Assembly: GCA_027019175.1 (NCBI GenBank) | Contig: JALUXB010000027.1 | Span: forward strand, 1 to 64,000 | Source of the DNA: Sulfurovum sp. | GTDB lineage: Bacteria > Campylobacterota > Campylobacteria > Campylobacterales > Sulfurovaceae | Length of the DNA stretch: 64,000 nucleotides | Direction of reading: 5' to 3' | Shown: one piece after another, positions 19,395 to 27,327 of the stretch | Position numbering within the stretch: position 1 is the stretch's first letter | Layout: every line of letters begins with the position of its first letter | Notes under the pieces: model-generated | What the model was told of the DNA's origin: nothing | The model's input: only the letters and a program-made list of their open reading frames with translations | Databases searched by the model: none | Program-made: the position numbers and the translations under genes

Positions 19395-20394
19395 GTATTG
19401 CCTCTTTTTGCCATATTTTCCCATCATTGTAGTATGAAAGAATTTTTCTATCTCTTATTGCTTTTTTTATACCTAAAAAATATCCACGAATCATCTCTTT
19501 TCTCTCTTTGCTTGGCTCTAAAATATAGTTTACATTCATTCCTCCCAAACGCCATAACATATACCAGATAAAGTGAATTAAAACACTATTTTTGGACATA
19601 CCAGAAAGTCTTGCATATTCATAAGATAAATACAGACGAGAATATGCAACACGTTCTCCATAAGATTTTAGGTCAATAGTATATGTGCTGTCTTTTTGAT
19701 CGTTATGATAGAAAAGCTCTTGAGGAATATATATTATTTTTCCTTGCTTAGACAAAGTATACCCCAACAGCACATCTTCTCCCATACCCAATTTTTCTTC
19801 GAATAAATCGAAAAGTTTAAAATTAAATTTTTTATATATCGCAGATCGCCTTGCTGCAAAAGCTCCTCCCTGTACCCATTGTGTTTCACCTCCGTCAGGT
19901 GGCTGCACGCCTCTTATGCCGCACAACCAAAACGCTCCTGGATTCAGGTAAGGATGGCCAGTAAAAGCTTTTACGGCACGCCTTAAAACTCCTGGCTTCT
20001 TAGGATTACCAAGTTTTGTTTTTGGTACCTTGATATTGAGAAATTCATTATCATTGGTAAATGCTATCGCTGCTCCGACTACACTATTGTCTGCAAATAC
20101 ATTTTCTATTTCATCCATCCATAAGGGTTCAGTCAACTCCATATCATCATCTAAAAAAACCAATATTTCAGCATTCGATGAAATGTATCCAACATATCTC
20201 TGATAAGGTTGATTGGCATGTGATGAACAAATATAACGTACCTTGTGTAAAGTCTGTATTTCCTTGTTCTCTTTCACAGATGAATCAATGACAATGATGT
20301 TTTGTATTTTGTCTGTAGACTCAAGTAGTTTTTTGACAACATTCATCAGACTTTCGGGACGATTGTAGGTCGCAATGATTACATCAGTTTTCAT
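19375..20394 (-). CDS. Family 2 glycosyltransferase
   Basis: 339 residues. The N-terminal GT-A core is clear: VIIATYNRPESLMNVV, the acceptor-side IIVIDSS and the metal site VFLDDDMEL (~residue 92), followed by QGGAFAARRS and the FEEKLGMGEDVLLG catalytic region. Overlaps the polymerase gene by 20 nt. Substrate unknown. Confidence 0.88.
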   Translation of the reverse strand: MKTDVIIATYNRPESLMNVVKKLLESTDKIQNIIVIDSSVKENKEIQTLHKVRYICSSHANQPYQRYVGYISSNAEILVFLDDDMELTEPLWMDEIENVFADNSVVGAAIAFTNDNEFLNIKVPKTKLGNPKKPGVLRRAVKAFTGHPYLNPGAFWLCGIRGVQPPDGGETQWVQGGAFAARRSAIYKKFNFKLFDLFEEKLGMGEDVLLGYTLSKQGKIIYIPQELFYHNDQKDSTYTIDLKSYGERVAYSRLYLSYEYARLSGMSKNSVLIHFIWYMLWRLGGMNVNYILEPSKERKEMIRGYFLGIKKAIRDRKILSYYNDGKIWQKEAIHDIKRR

Positions 20395-21571
20395 CCAAAC
20401 CCTTTTGATAAAGCGCTATATTTTCTTTTATCCATTTATCGTATGAAAATAACGTTTCTACACGTTTTTTTCCATTTTCAGCAATCTCTTTTGCTTTACC
20501 GGGGTTTTTAAAAAAATACATAATTTTTTCTGCGATATCCTTTGGGTCTTTCGGATTACATAGCAATCCAGATATACCATCCTCTATTGCCTCTGGACCT
20601 GAAGTAAGTTTACTAAAGACAACGGGTTTGCCTATAGCCATGGATTCAAGAGGAGTTAGGGCAAAGGCTTCACTATAGGATGGGAAACAACATACTTCAG
20701 CACTTGACAGTAAAGGGAATAAAGCTTTCTCCCTATCAACAGAACCAAGAAATTTAACACGAGGTTTGTATGATTCTTTTTCAAGAGAGCCCAGTAATAT
20801 ATCCGAAAAAAATGTATTATGAACCTTATAATTATTCTTGCCGGCAAGGTATAATTCTGCATCAGGATAACGGGCAAATATAATATTCATTGCCTTAACC
20901 AATTCATACACCCCCTTTTTAGGAATTACTGATCCTGTAAATACAATTCGATGCTTGACAAATGAATTTTCATCAACGATTTTAAATTTTTCTGGTACCT
21001 TAACTGAGTTATAGATAACTGTATAAGGTTTATTTAGCCTAAAAATATCAAGTGTTTTCTTTGCTGTGTAGTTAGAAACTGAAACCAATTGGTCACTATG
21101 TACCAACTGTCTTTTCTCAAGTATTTTGTTTAATCTTGAATACCCTCTGTCAAGCGCTTCCCCAAAATACGTTTCTCCTCCGTGAAATCGAGTAATAAAG
21201 GGAATACATTTAGGAGTTCCCATTGGTAGCCATCCCTGACTTTCCGGTGACTCTAAAATATCTATTTTTTTATCAGAGTGAACCTTTTTGATTTGTGTAT
21301 AAAGATGCCATCTATTAGCTAAATTATTTAATTGGGGTAAATTATAACTTTTTTTCTCCGGTAGCCTATATACTTTTACTCCCGATATCTCTTCCTCAAC
21401 CTGCTCATTTATTTCCAAAACAGCAGATGAATAAACTCCTATGACACTTACGTTAAACCCAGATTGTACCAAGCCTTCAGCAAGATCTTTTGTGAATGAC
21501 CCTATGCCACCATGGTTACAGGGTGGATATTCATGACAAATGAAAACTATGTGCATCATAATACTCTTCAT
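20384..21571 (-). CDS. Family 4 glycosyltransferase
   Basis: 395 residues by the track start; the conserved core begins at MHIVFICHEYPP (ATG at 21556), so the true start may be 5 codons later. The glycine-rich acceptor loop GGIGSFTKDL and the C-terminal FTGSVIPKKGVYEL and EAFALTPLESMAIGKP are typical GT4. Overlaps the next gene by 11 nt. Role: repeat-unit assembly. Confidence 0.88.
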   Translation of the reverse strand: MKSIMMHIVFICHEYPPCNHGGIGSFTKDLAEGLVQSGFNVSVIGVYSSAVLEINEQVEEEISGVKVYRLPEKKSYNLPQLNNLANRWHLYTQIKKVHSDKKIDILESPESQGWLPMGTPKCIPFITRFHGGETYFGEALDRGYSRLNKILEKRQLVHSDQLVSVSNYTAKKTLDIFRLNKPYTVIYNSVKVPEKFKIVDENSFVKHRIVFTGSVIPKKGVYELVKAMNIIFARYPDAELYLAGKNNYKVHNTFFSDILLGSLEKESYKPRVKFLGSVDREKALFPLLSSAEVCCFPSYSEAFALTPLESMAIGKPVVFSKLTSGPEAIEDGISGLLCNPKDPKDIAEKIMYFFKNPGKAKEIAENGKKRVETLFSYDKWIKENIALYQKGLDEN

Positions 21572-21576
21572 TTATA

Positions 21577-22347
21577 TCATATGGAGTGTGACTCAATAAG
21601 GGCGTAGTTAAAATAATTGACTACTTCCGGATCTAAAAACGTATTAATTGTTTTAATTACATCAGGAGAAAGCTCCTCTCGCCATTTTTCTTTTAAATAA
21701 TAATCTTGATAATCTACAAATTTTTTGGAGTCACTTTTAGTAGAATTATTAATATTTTGGAAATCTTGAATCTTTTCCTTTATAGAAAAATCATTTGAAA
21801 TATGATTTATAATATTCTGTGGTTCTGATATGAGATTTTCATAGGTTAAATTTATAGTGTTAAAATTTTTTCTTAATTCAATATATGATTTATTTTTTTT
21901 ATTCCATAAATCAATGGGGTTTTCAAAAGTTTTTTGACTATGTTCCCTATAGACACTTTTCCATGGATGATTGATAAATTCTGAAAAACTCATTTCTTTT
22001 TCAATTTTTTGATGATATGGACGTTTGTATAATGACAATAGCCATGAATAAGGATTTTTAGTAATTGTTAAGAAATATACTTTATTTTCTTTATAGATTT
22101 TTGTCTTCTTGATTGTTTCTTTATTTCTTACTAAAGAATGTTTCCAGCCTAATGTTTTGTGATATGTCATAAAGTCATAAATATCCATAGCAATTTCATT
22201 GTCTAATAGATATTTTTGTTGATTAACCAGCCTTGAAGGCATTATTCCAGGTAAAATATTGACATCTAAATTTGTTTTTACAAGTTCCTGTAAGTAGTTG
22301 GTTCCAGTATTCCTTTCACCATATATTTTAATATATTCTTTTTTCAT
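21577..22347 (-). CDS. Sulfotransferase-like protein
   Basis: 256 residues. The N-terminal IYGERNTGTNYLQELV fits the 5'-phosphosulfate loop of PAPS-dependent sulfotransferases, and ITKNPYSWLLSLYKRP (~residue 95) fits the 3'-phosphate-binding segment. It would put sulfate on a glycan hydroxyl using PAPS in the cytoplasm. Very AT-rich. Located between glycosyltransferase genes with only 5 and 14 nt gaps. Sulfotransferase fold is likely; a sulfated product is inference. Confidence 0.7.
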   Translation of the reverse strand: MKKEYIKIYGERNTGTNYLQELVKTNLDVNILPGIMPSRLVNQQKYLLDNEIAMDIYDFMTYHKTLGWKHSLVRNKETIKKTKIYKENKVYFLTITKNPYSWLLSLYKRPYHQKIEKEMSFSEFINHPWKSVYREHSQKTFENPIDLWNKKNKSYIELRKNFNTINLTYENLISEPQNIINHISNDFSIKEKIQDFQNINNSTKSDSKKFVDYQDYYLKEKWREELSPDVIKTINTFLDPEVVNYFNYALIESHSI

Positions 22348-22361
22348 TGAGATGTTTCTCC

Positions 22362-23267
22362 TTATAATTTTTTGAAACCAGTATCAGTTATCATAAAGCT
22401 ATCCCAATTTTCTGGAAATGCTTCTTTTACAATTGAGTCAATCAAAGACCATTTAGCAGGTCTTAATTCCTCTCTGAGCCATTTATCAGATTTAAAATTC
22501 ATAAAATGTAAATACATAAATTCCCTCTCTCCATCTTTATTATTGGTTAAATGCCCTTTTCTCCAATACCATATAGTTGGATGTTCATATGAACCATCTA
22601 TCCATGGAATAGGGGCAAGTATAGTTGAATATTGCTCTACGAAGTATGTTTTCCGATGATATGAGTCAAAAATTTTCATAACTAGAAAAAAAAGTATTGA
22701 CCCTTTTTTTCTTCTGCGAAATATTCTTGAAAATGCCCCCTCGTCTACTCCAAAATGTTTTTCATTCTCTAATAATGATTTCCAGTTAGGTATTTTCATA
22801 AAAGCATTTCTATATTTATCATTGTTCCTGAATAATGCAAAATGTCCGGAAATTCTGTTATTATGTGTTGATATAACATTATTTTTTAAGACCTCTCCCG
22901 TTAAAAATGCCCTAATGTTTCCATATATTACATCTATATCACCAAAACCGAAAAAATCATAATCTTTAATATCATCTTCATGTACAAAACCATAAGTGGG
23001 TTTAAAATCACAAAGTTTGTAGGGTGTCATTTTTTCTGTGTTCACACCCAATTTTTCTTGAAGAAGTTTTCTATAATCCACAAACGACATTTCATGTATG
23101 ATTATATTTTTAGGAATATTGTTTGGTGTGCCACAATCTGTAAAAAAAATCCAGTCTATTGAAGGATTGTATCTACAAGATTCCATAAAATAGTCAATCC
23201 ATTCTGGCCATTTTCCAAAATAAGGTATAAGTATAGCAATGGTTGAAAAAGCACCTTTCTTTTTCAT
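22362..23267 (-). CDS. Putative glycosyltransferase of the DUF6625 type
   Basis: 301 residues. IAILIPYFGKWPEWI at the N-terminus and a DxD-like FFGFGDIDVIYG (~residue 110) suggest a GT-A enzyme. The sequence resembles proteins annotated DUF6625 in capsule loci, as far as I can judge by eye. It overlaps the following gene by 4 nt (ATGA) within the AT-rich core of the locus. Substrate unknown. Confidence 0.65.
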   Translation of the reverse strand: MKKKGAFSTIAILIPYFGKWPEWIDYFMESCRYNPSIDWIFFTDCGTPNNIPKNIIIHEMSFVDYRKLLQEKLGVNTEKMTPYKLCDFKPTYGFVHEDDIKDYDFFGFGDIDVIYGNIRAFLTGEVLKNNVISTHNNRISGHFALFRNNDKYRNAFMKIPNWKSLLENEKHFGVDEGAFSRIFRRRKKGSILFFLVMKIFDSYHRKTYFVEQYSTILAPIPWIDGSYEHPTIWYWRKGHLTNNKDGEREFMYLHFMNFKSDKWLREELRPAKWSLIDSIVKEAFPENWDSFMITDTGFKKL

Positions 23268-24622
23268 AGTTTGTCCTCAAATATTTTTTCCAATAAACGT
23301 TTTGATGCATTGCCATCAAAATTACCAAGTAGATTAGGAAGGGGTACTTGTATATGTTTCTTTGCTATAAAAATGCAAAAGGCACTTTCAAACTCGCGAA
23401 TGTTTCTACAAACTTTGATATCAGGTCTATTTAGTAATGGTGTATAAAATGGCGCTTCTGTAAATTTTTTAAGAAGTGGTTCATTGTCTCCATTACCATT
23501 GAATTCTATATTGATTACAGGCTTTTTCATCATCAAAGCTTCCAATGTAACAGTTGAGGCTACATTTACAACAATATCCGAATAATAGATCAAGTCTAAC
23601 CATTCAGATTCTCCTTCAATACTTTGAATAAAAATAGCCTTTTCTTTGCTACCCTCAAAATAATGTTCTGCAAAAACTATGTCATCATCTATTTTTTTTT
23701 CGTTTAATGTTTCCTCATCCATAGGATTCCTGCGTAATAGCAAGAAGGGTCTGTTATTTTTATCGGGATAATTTCTTTTTATTACATTACCTATTAATTT
23801 TACTATTTCGAGTTCTTCAGAATAAACATCTGGTGCCAATAATGTGTATAATATAATGGATTGTTTTGATTGTATTCCGTATTTATTTTCATAATAGCTT
23901 CTTGAAAAATTTGGTTTATACTTATAAAATCGATCAAAGGCAGGATTGCCAATTGCGCTAAAATTTTTTTGGGTTAAATGCATGTTTCTTTTCAAATATT
24001 CTCTTGTCATTGTATTGTTCCATGAAAAAATTTTATTTGGAACAAAGGGAATAAAGTTATTGACATATAGGTCTTTCCAGTTATTTAATGTAATCCAAAC
24101 ATTAATATTTGATTCAATTGCATTAATTGCAAAGAGTTTATTCCCGGCATTGGAATATCCACATAAGATTACATCGGTGATATTTAGGGTTTGATATATA
24201 CTTTGAATATCTTTTCTGACATAATGTTTATGAATTTTTTTGACTGCAAAAGCATTCAAGATTCTAAAAACAAAATTATTTCCAAGAATATAATCAGTCC
24301 ATTTTAATGCCCTATCATTACTAAAGTACCCAAAGTTACCAATTTTTTTAATGCGATGCCTTGCTTTTCGTGAAGCCAACACTAAGTTTTCTATTTTAAG
24401 CATAGGGTGTAAAAAATATTTTTTATCGAACTTGTATGTATTTATTTTGTAATATGCACTATATTCATCTAAATTTTTTGAAGAGCACTCTCTCATGATT
24501 AGAATGACTTTATGGTATTTTATAAGTTCTTTATACAAACCAGAAAGAAGCAAGCTTCTATATTCAATACTGCACTGGAAAATAAATGCAAATGTTCTTT
24601 GTTTATCTTTTGAATTTTGCAT
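23264..24622 (-). CDS. GT-B-like surface carbohydrate biosynthesis protein
   Basis: 452 residues. The C-terminal half has SDIVVNVASTVTLEALMMKKPVINIEF (~residues 352-378; seen as a helix-strand donor site), as in capsule GT-B and glycerophosphotransferase-like proteins. Catalytic specificity is not readable. An A9 run on the coding strand (23692-23700) lies inside the frame, which is intact. If the locus makes a CMP-activated ulosonic acid, this is one candidate transferase for it (speculative). Confidence 0.55.
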   Translation of the reverse strand: MQNSKDKQRTFAFIFQCSIEYRSLLLSGLYKELIKYHKVILIMRECSSKNLDEYSAYYKINTYKFDKKYFLHPMLKIENLVLASRKARHRIKKIGNFGYFSNDRALKWTDYILGNNFVFRILNAFAVKKIHKHYVRKDIQSIYQTLNITDVILCGYSNAGNKLFAINAIESNINVWITLNNWKDLYVNNFIPFVPNKIFSWNNTMTREYLKRNMHLTQKNFSAIGNPAFDRFYKYKPNFSRSYYENKYGIQSKQSIILYTLLAPDVYSEELEIVKLIGNVIKRNYPDKNNRPFLLLRRNPMDEETLNEKKIDDDIVFAEHYFEGSKEKAIFIQSIEGESEWLDLIYYSDIVVNVASTVTLEALMMKKPVINIEFNGNGDNEPLLKKFTEAPFYTPLLNRPDIKVCRNIREFESAFCIFIAKKHIQVPLPNLLGNFDGNASKRLLEKIFEDKL

Positions 24623-26102
24623 ATACTATCCCTTTTGTTTCTTTATCCAGCGCGATTATCCACAATAACAGGGCATTGATAATACAAAAGCCTGTAAATG
24701 CCAATAATGTTAGAGTATTGGATGATCCTATATATTGTTTACAAATGAAAGCGGAGGCCATGCTAAAAAGAAAAATGATGATTATTTTGTAGCCTATAAA
24801 ATGTATCCACGTTTTAAACGAAATATCAAGATGACGCATGGTTATATAGGGAACATACCAGAATGAAGTCAGAATAGCTGCCATTAGTGTAGCCAAAGCG
24901 ACACCATTAAGTCCATAATTTTGTATTAACCAAATCGATAAAACAATGTTGATGATTGCTTCAACTATCCTGGTAGTTGTCACCTCTTTGAGCTTTAAAT
25001 CTGCACTAATGACCAAAGAAGAAGCATGAAAAACAACACTTGTAAAGAGAATAGCTCCAAATATCAAAGAAAGTGCCTGCCCTGCAAAATATGCATCACC
25101 AACCCAAAAACTCACAAATACCTGATTGAAAAGAGAAATAAATACTGCTCCTACAGCTGACAAGGAAAGAATGATAGGCTGTGACCTCAAATAGATATCT
25201 CTAGCTTTGTTTTTGTCACCACTTCCCATGATCTGACCAATACCAGGCATTAATGTGAAGTTTATACTGTAGATAAATTCCCGTAGCACCTCACTTAAAC
25301 GAAATGTCAAAGCATACATGGTGACCATTGCCGTTGACATGAACATACCTATCAGGATGGTATCTGTTGAATAAATAATCATCGCTGCTATCATCCCGAC
25401 AAACCAATAAGCACTGACACCGAATATTTCTTTCATGTGTTTTAGGTTCACTACAGAAAGATCAAAGTGTAACTGTGGATAAGCTTTTTTTGCAAAATAG
25501 ATATAGATGGGGTAAGCTAAAAGCCGTACGGCAATAGTACCTAAAGGCAGAGCCAACAACCCAAAGCCAAGATGCAACAAGTACAGGTTAAGAGCAGTCA
25601 CAATAATAAACAAAATAAATTCTAACCATACAGCCAGAGAGATCATCTGTCTGGCACGGATGAGTCCCTTGAGTGACTTAGGCGGGAAACTGATACCGTA
25701 ACCAATTATTGCCATTACAAAGACCCGCCATGCATCTTCTTTATCATAATTTCCTATATTGAACATGGTTGGGAAATAGGAGGAAAATAGCAGACCAAAG
25801 ATCACGATGAGAAGACTTATTAATACTTGCAAGGCAAAAGCATTGTTAATAATGGTATTTATATATGTTTCTTTTTTTTGAGTATTACTTTTTGCTATAA
25901 TGGCAGTTGTCGCACCGGTAATACCGAAGTCCATTAATCCCATATAGCCTAAAACCGAGCCTATGATCACCCATATTCCATATTCAGTTTTATCGAGATA
26001 ACTCAATACTATAGGGGTGACGACTAAACCAATCAATTTTGTTAATATCTTTTGGGCAGTCGTACTGGCAAATCCCCGTATGAATGACTTTGTTCTACTC
26101 AT
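24603..26102 (-). CDS. wzx: Wzx-type oligosaccharide flippase
   Basis: 499 residues with about 12-14 hydrophobic segments of the MOP/PST flippase family. The start [20 protein letters not shown] and [16 protein letters not shown] are characteristic. It would move undecaprenyl-linked repeat units across the inner membrane. Its ATG overlaps the intended stop of the acyltransferase gene (AATGAGTAG) and its own ribosome site is weak, which suggests translational coupling to that frame-switched gene. Confidence 0.88.
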   Translation of the reverse strand: MSRTKSFIRGFASTTAQKILTKLIGLVVTPIVLSYLDKTEYGIWVIIGSVLGYMGLMDFGITGATTAIIAKSNTQKKETYINTIINNAFALQVLISLLIVIFGLLFSSYFPTMFNIGNYDKEDAWRVFVMAIIGYGISFPPKSLKGLIRARQMISLAVWLEFILFIIVTALNLYLLHLGFGLLALPLGTIAVRLLAYPIYIYFAKKAYPQLHFDLSVVNLKHMKEIFGVSAYWFVGMIAAMIIYSTDTILIGMFMSTAMVTMYALTFRLSEVLREFIYSINFTLMPGIGQIMGSGDKNKARDIYLRSQPIILSLSAVGAVFISLFNQVFVSFWVGDAYFAGQALSLIFGAILFTSVVFHASSLVISADLKLKEVTTTRIVEAIINIVLSIWLIQNYGLNGVALATLMAAILTSFWYVPYITMRHLDISFKTWIHFIGYKIIIIFLFSMASAFICKQYIGSSNTLTLLAFTGFCIINALLLWIIALDKETKGIVYAKFKR

Positions 26103-26708
26103 TAACTATCTTTTTGACAATTTTGGCAGGGACTCCGGCAACAAGTACATTGGGTGGTACGTCTTTAGTTACCACACTTCGTGCAGCAACAACACTGTTT
26201 TCACCTATGGTCACTCCACCAAGGATCAATGATTCCATTCCTACCCAAACATTATCTTCTATCACAACATCGCCCCCCCAACATCAAATGCGTTAAGAGA
26301 GCCTTTCGGTATCTTTTGAGCGTCTTCCCTTCTTTTGGCTGGATCAATAGGATGATTGTCGGAGTCCCAAATAGTCACACCAGAACCGAACATACAATAA
26401 TTGCCAATTGTAAGTTCATTGTTGATATGCAGCTTGCAGCCGCTATTCATATAGACATAATCTCCTGTAGTGATTTGTCCATTTTTTGTAAGATAAATAG
26501 ATACGGAAACATTGTTATAATCCCCAAATACAACACGCTCTGCACCATATGGATTTTTAATTTTGACGTTTGTATAAAGATATGATGTTTTGTTGCCGTT
26601 AAGAGGTCGTTCACAAAATGCTTTGCCGAATTTGGCACTCTTTTCCAGTTTTTTTTGATGTTTTATCTGTTTAAATCGTCTTAAATATTTAATAAGCATG
26701 ATAAACAT
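26095..26708 (-). pseudogene. Hexapeptide-repeat acyltransferase, out of frame at a G7 tract
   Basis: The track ORF (26262-26708) ends early at GGAML. Directly after a run of seven G on the coding strand (26273-26279) the left-handed beta-helix continues in another frame: [16 protein letters not shown], then [13 protein letters not shown], with a stop at 26095-26097. One extra G (G8) would restore a complete ~204-residue protein. Hexapeptide enzymes of this type O- or N-acetylate sugars. Poly-G slippage is the usual on/off switch of surface-glycan genes in Campylobacterota, so this may be the off phase rather than a dead gene. A sequencing error is the alternative. Confidence 0.8.
26273..26279. 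repeat. Homopolymeric G7/C7 tract in the acyltransferase gene
   Basis: Seven consecutive C on the plus strand (G on the coding strand), the longest G/C run I found in the window, located exactly at the frame break of the acyltransferase. Confidence 0.9.
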
Positions 26709-27327
26709 CCAATATTTTATTGTCTATGACATCTACATAAATATCACTCACTGACGATAAATCCTCATTGTTGAAACCAACAAAATACAAGCCATTTATT
26801 TTTGCTGCATCGTAGTCATTGATGCTGTCTCCAATCAAAAGAGTCTCATTTGGATTGTAGTTATAGGTATTCATAATATTTTTGACCAATTCGTTTTTGG
26901 GAGCAGGAGAGCCTTCAATAGTTACAAAATAATGATCTATATTAAGTTCTTTGCATAAAAAATTTAATTCTTGTTCATCCGAACCGGAAACAATATGAAG
27001 AGGAATCTGTGCATGAATATCTTTTATAAAATCTATTGTTTTAGGGATGAGAACATCCGATGAAACAAGACGTTTTTTCATAATTTGTGAAAATTTGTCG
27101 GCAAGTGCATTGACTTCATCTTCCGAAATGGTTTTGCCCAGCAGTGTTTCATAAAAATAACGTATTTTTACATAACGTGAAAGACCTGCATTATAGCGAT
27201 GGTAGGCAATGAACTTATCGATCAATGCTTCATTGTGTCCTTCAACAATGGCTCTGAAACCTTCATCACGCACATCCATAGAATCAATAATCACTCCGTC
27301 GAAATCAAATAAAATTTGTTTAATCAT
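26689..27327 (-). CDS. HAD-family phosphatase
   Basis: 212 residues of the phosphoglycolate-phosphatase-like HAD group. Motif I DFDGVIIDS (nucleophile Asp), motif II VSGSDE, a Lys in APKNELV and motif IV LIGDSINDYDAA are all present, with a helical cap at ~15-85. It overlaps the aldolase/cytidylyltransferase fusion by 4 nt, so it probably removes phosphate from that pathway's sugar-acid phosphate, as KdsC does in Kdo synthesis. The pathway role is inference. Confidence 0.85.
   Translation of the reverse strand: MIKQILFDFDGVIIDSMDVRDEGFRAIVEGHNEALIDKFIAYHRYNAGLSRYVKIRYFYETLLGKTISEDEVNALADKFSQIMKKRLVSSDVLIPKTIDFIKDIHAQIPLHIVSGSDEQELNFLCKELNIDHYFVTIEGSPAPKNELVKNIMNTYNYNPNETLLIGDSINDYDAAKINGLYFVGFNNEDLSSVSDIYVDVIDNKILDVYHAY

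Noticed and set aside
23692-23700. A9 tract inside the 452-aa GT-B-like gene as a frameshift switch
   Set aside because: The reading frame is intact across it and no alternative frame continues the protein; kept only as a remark.
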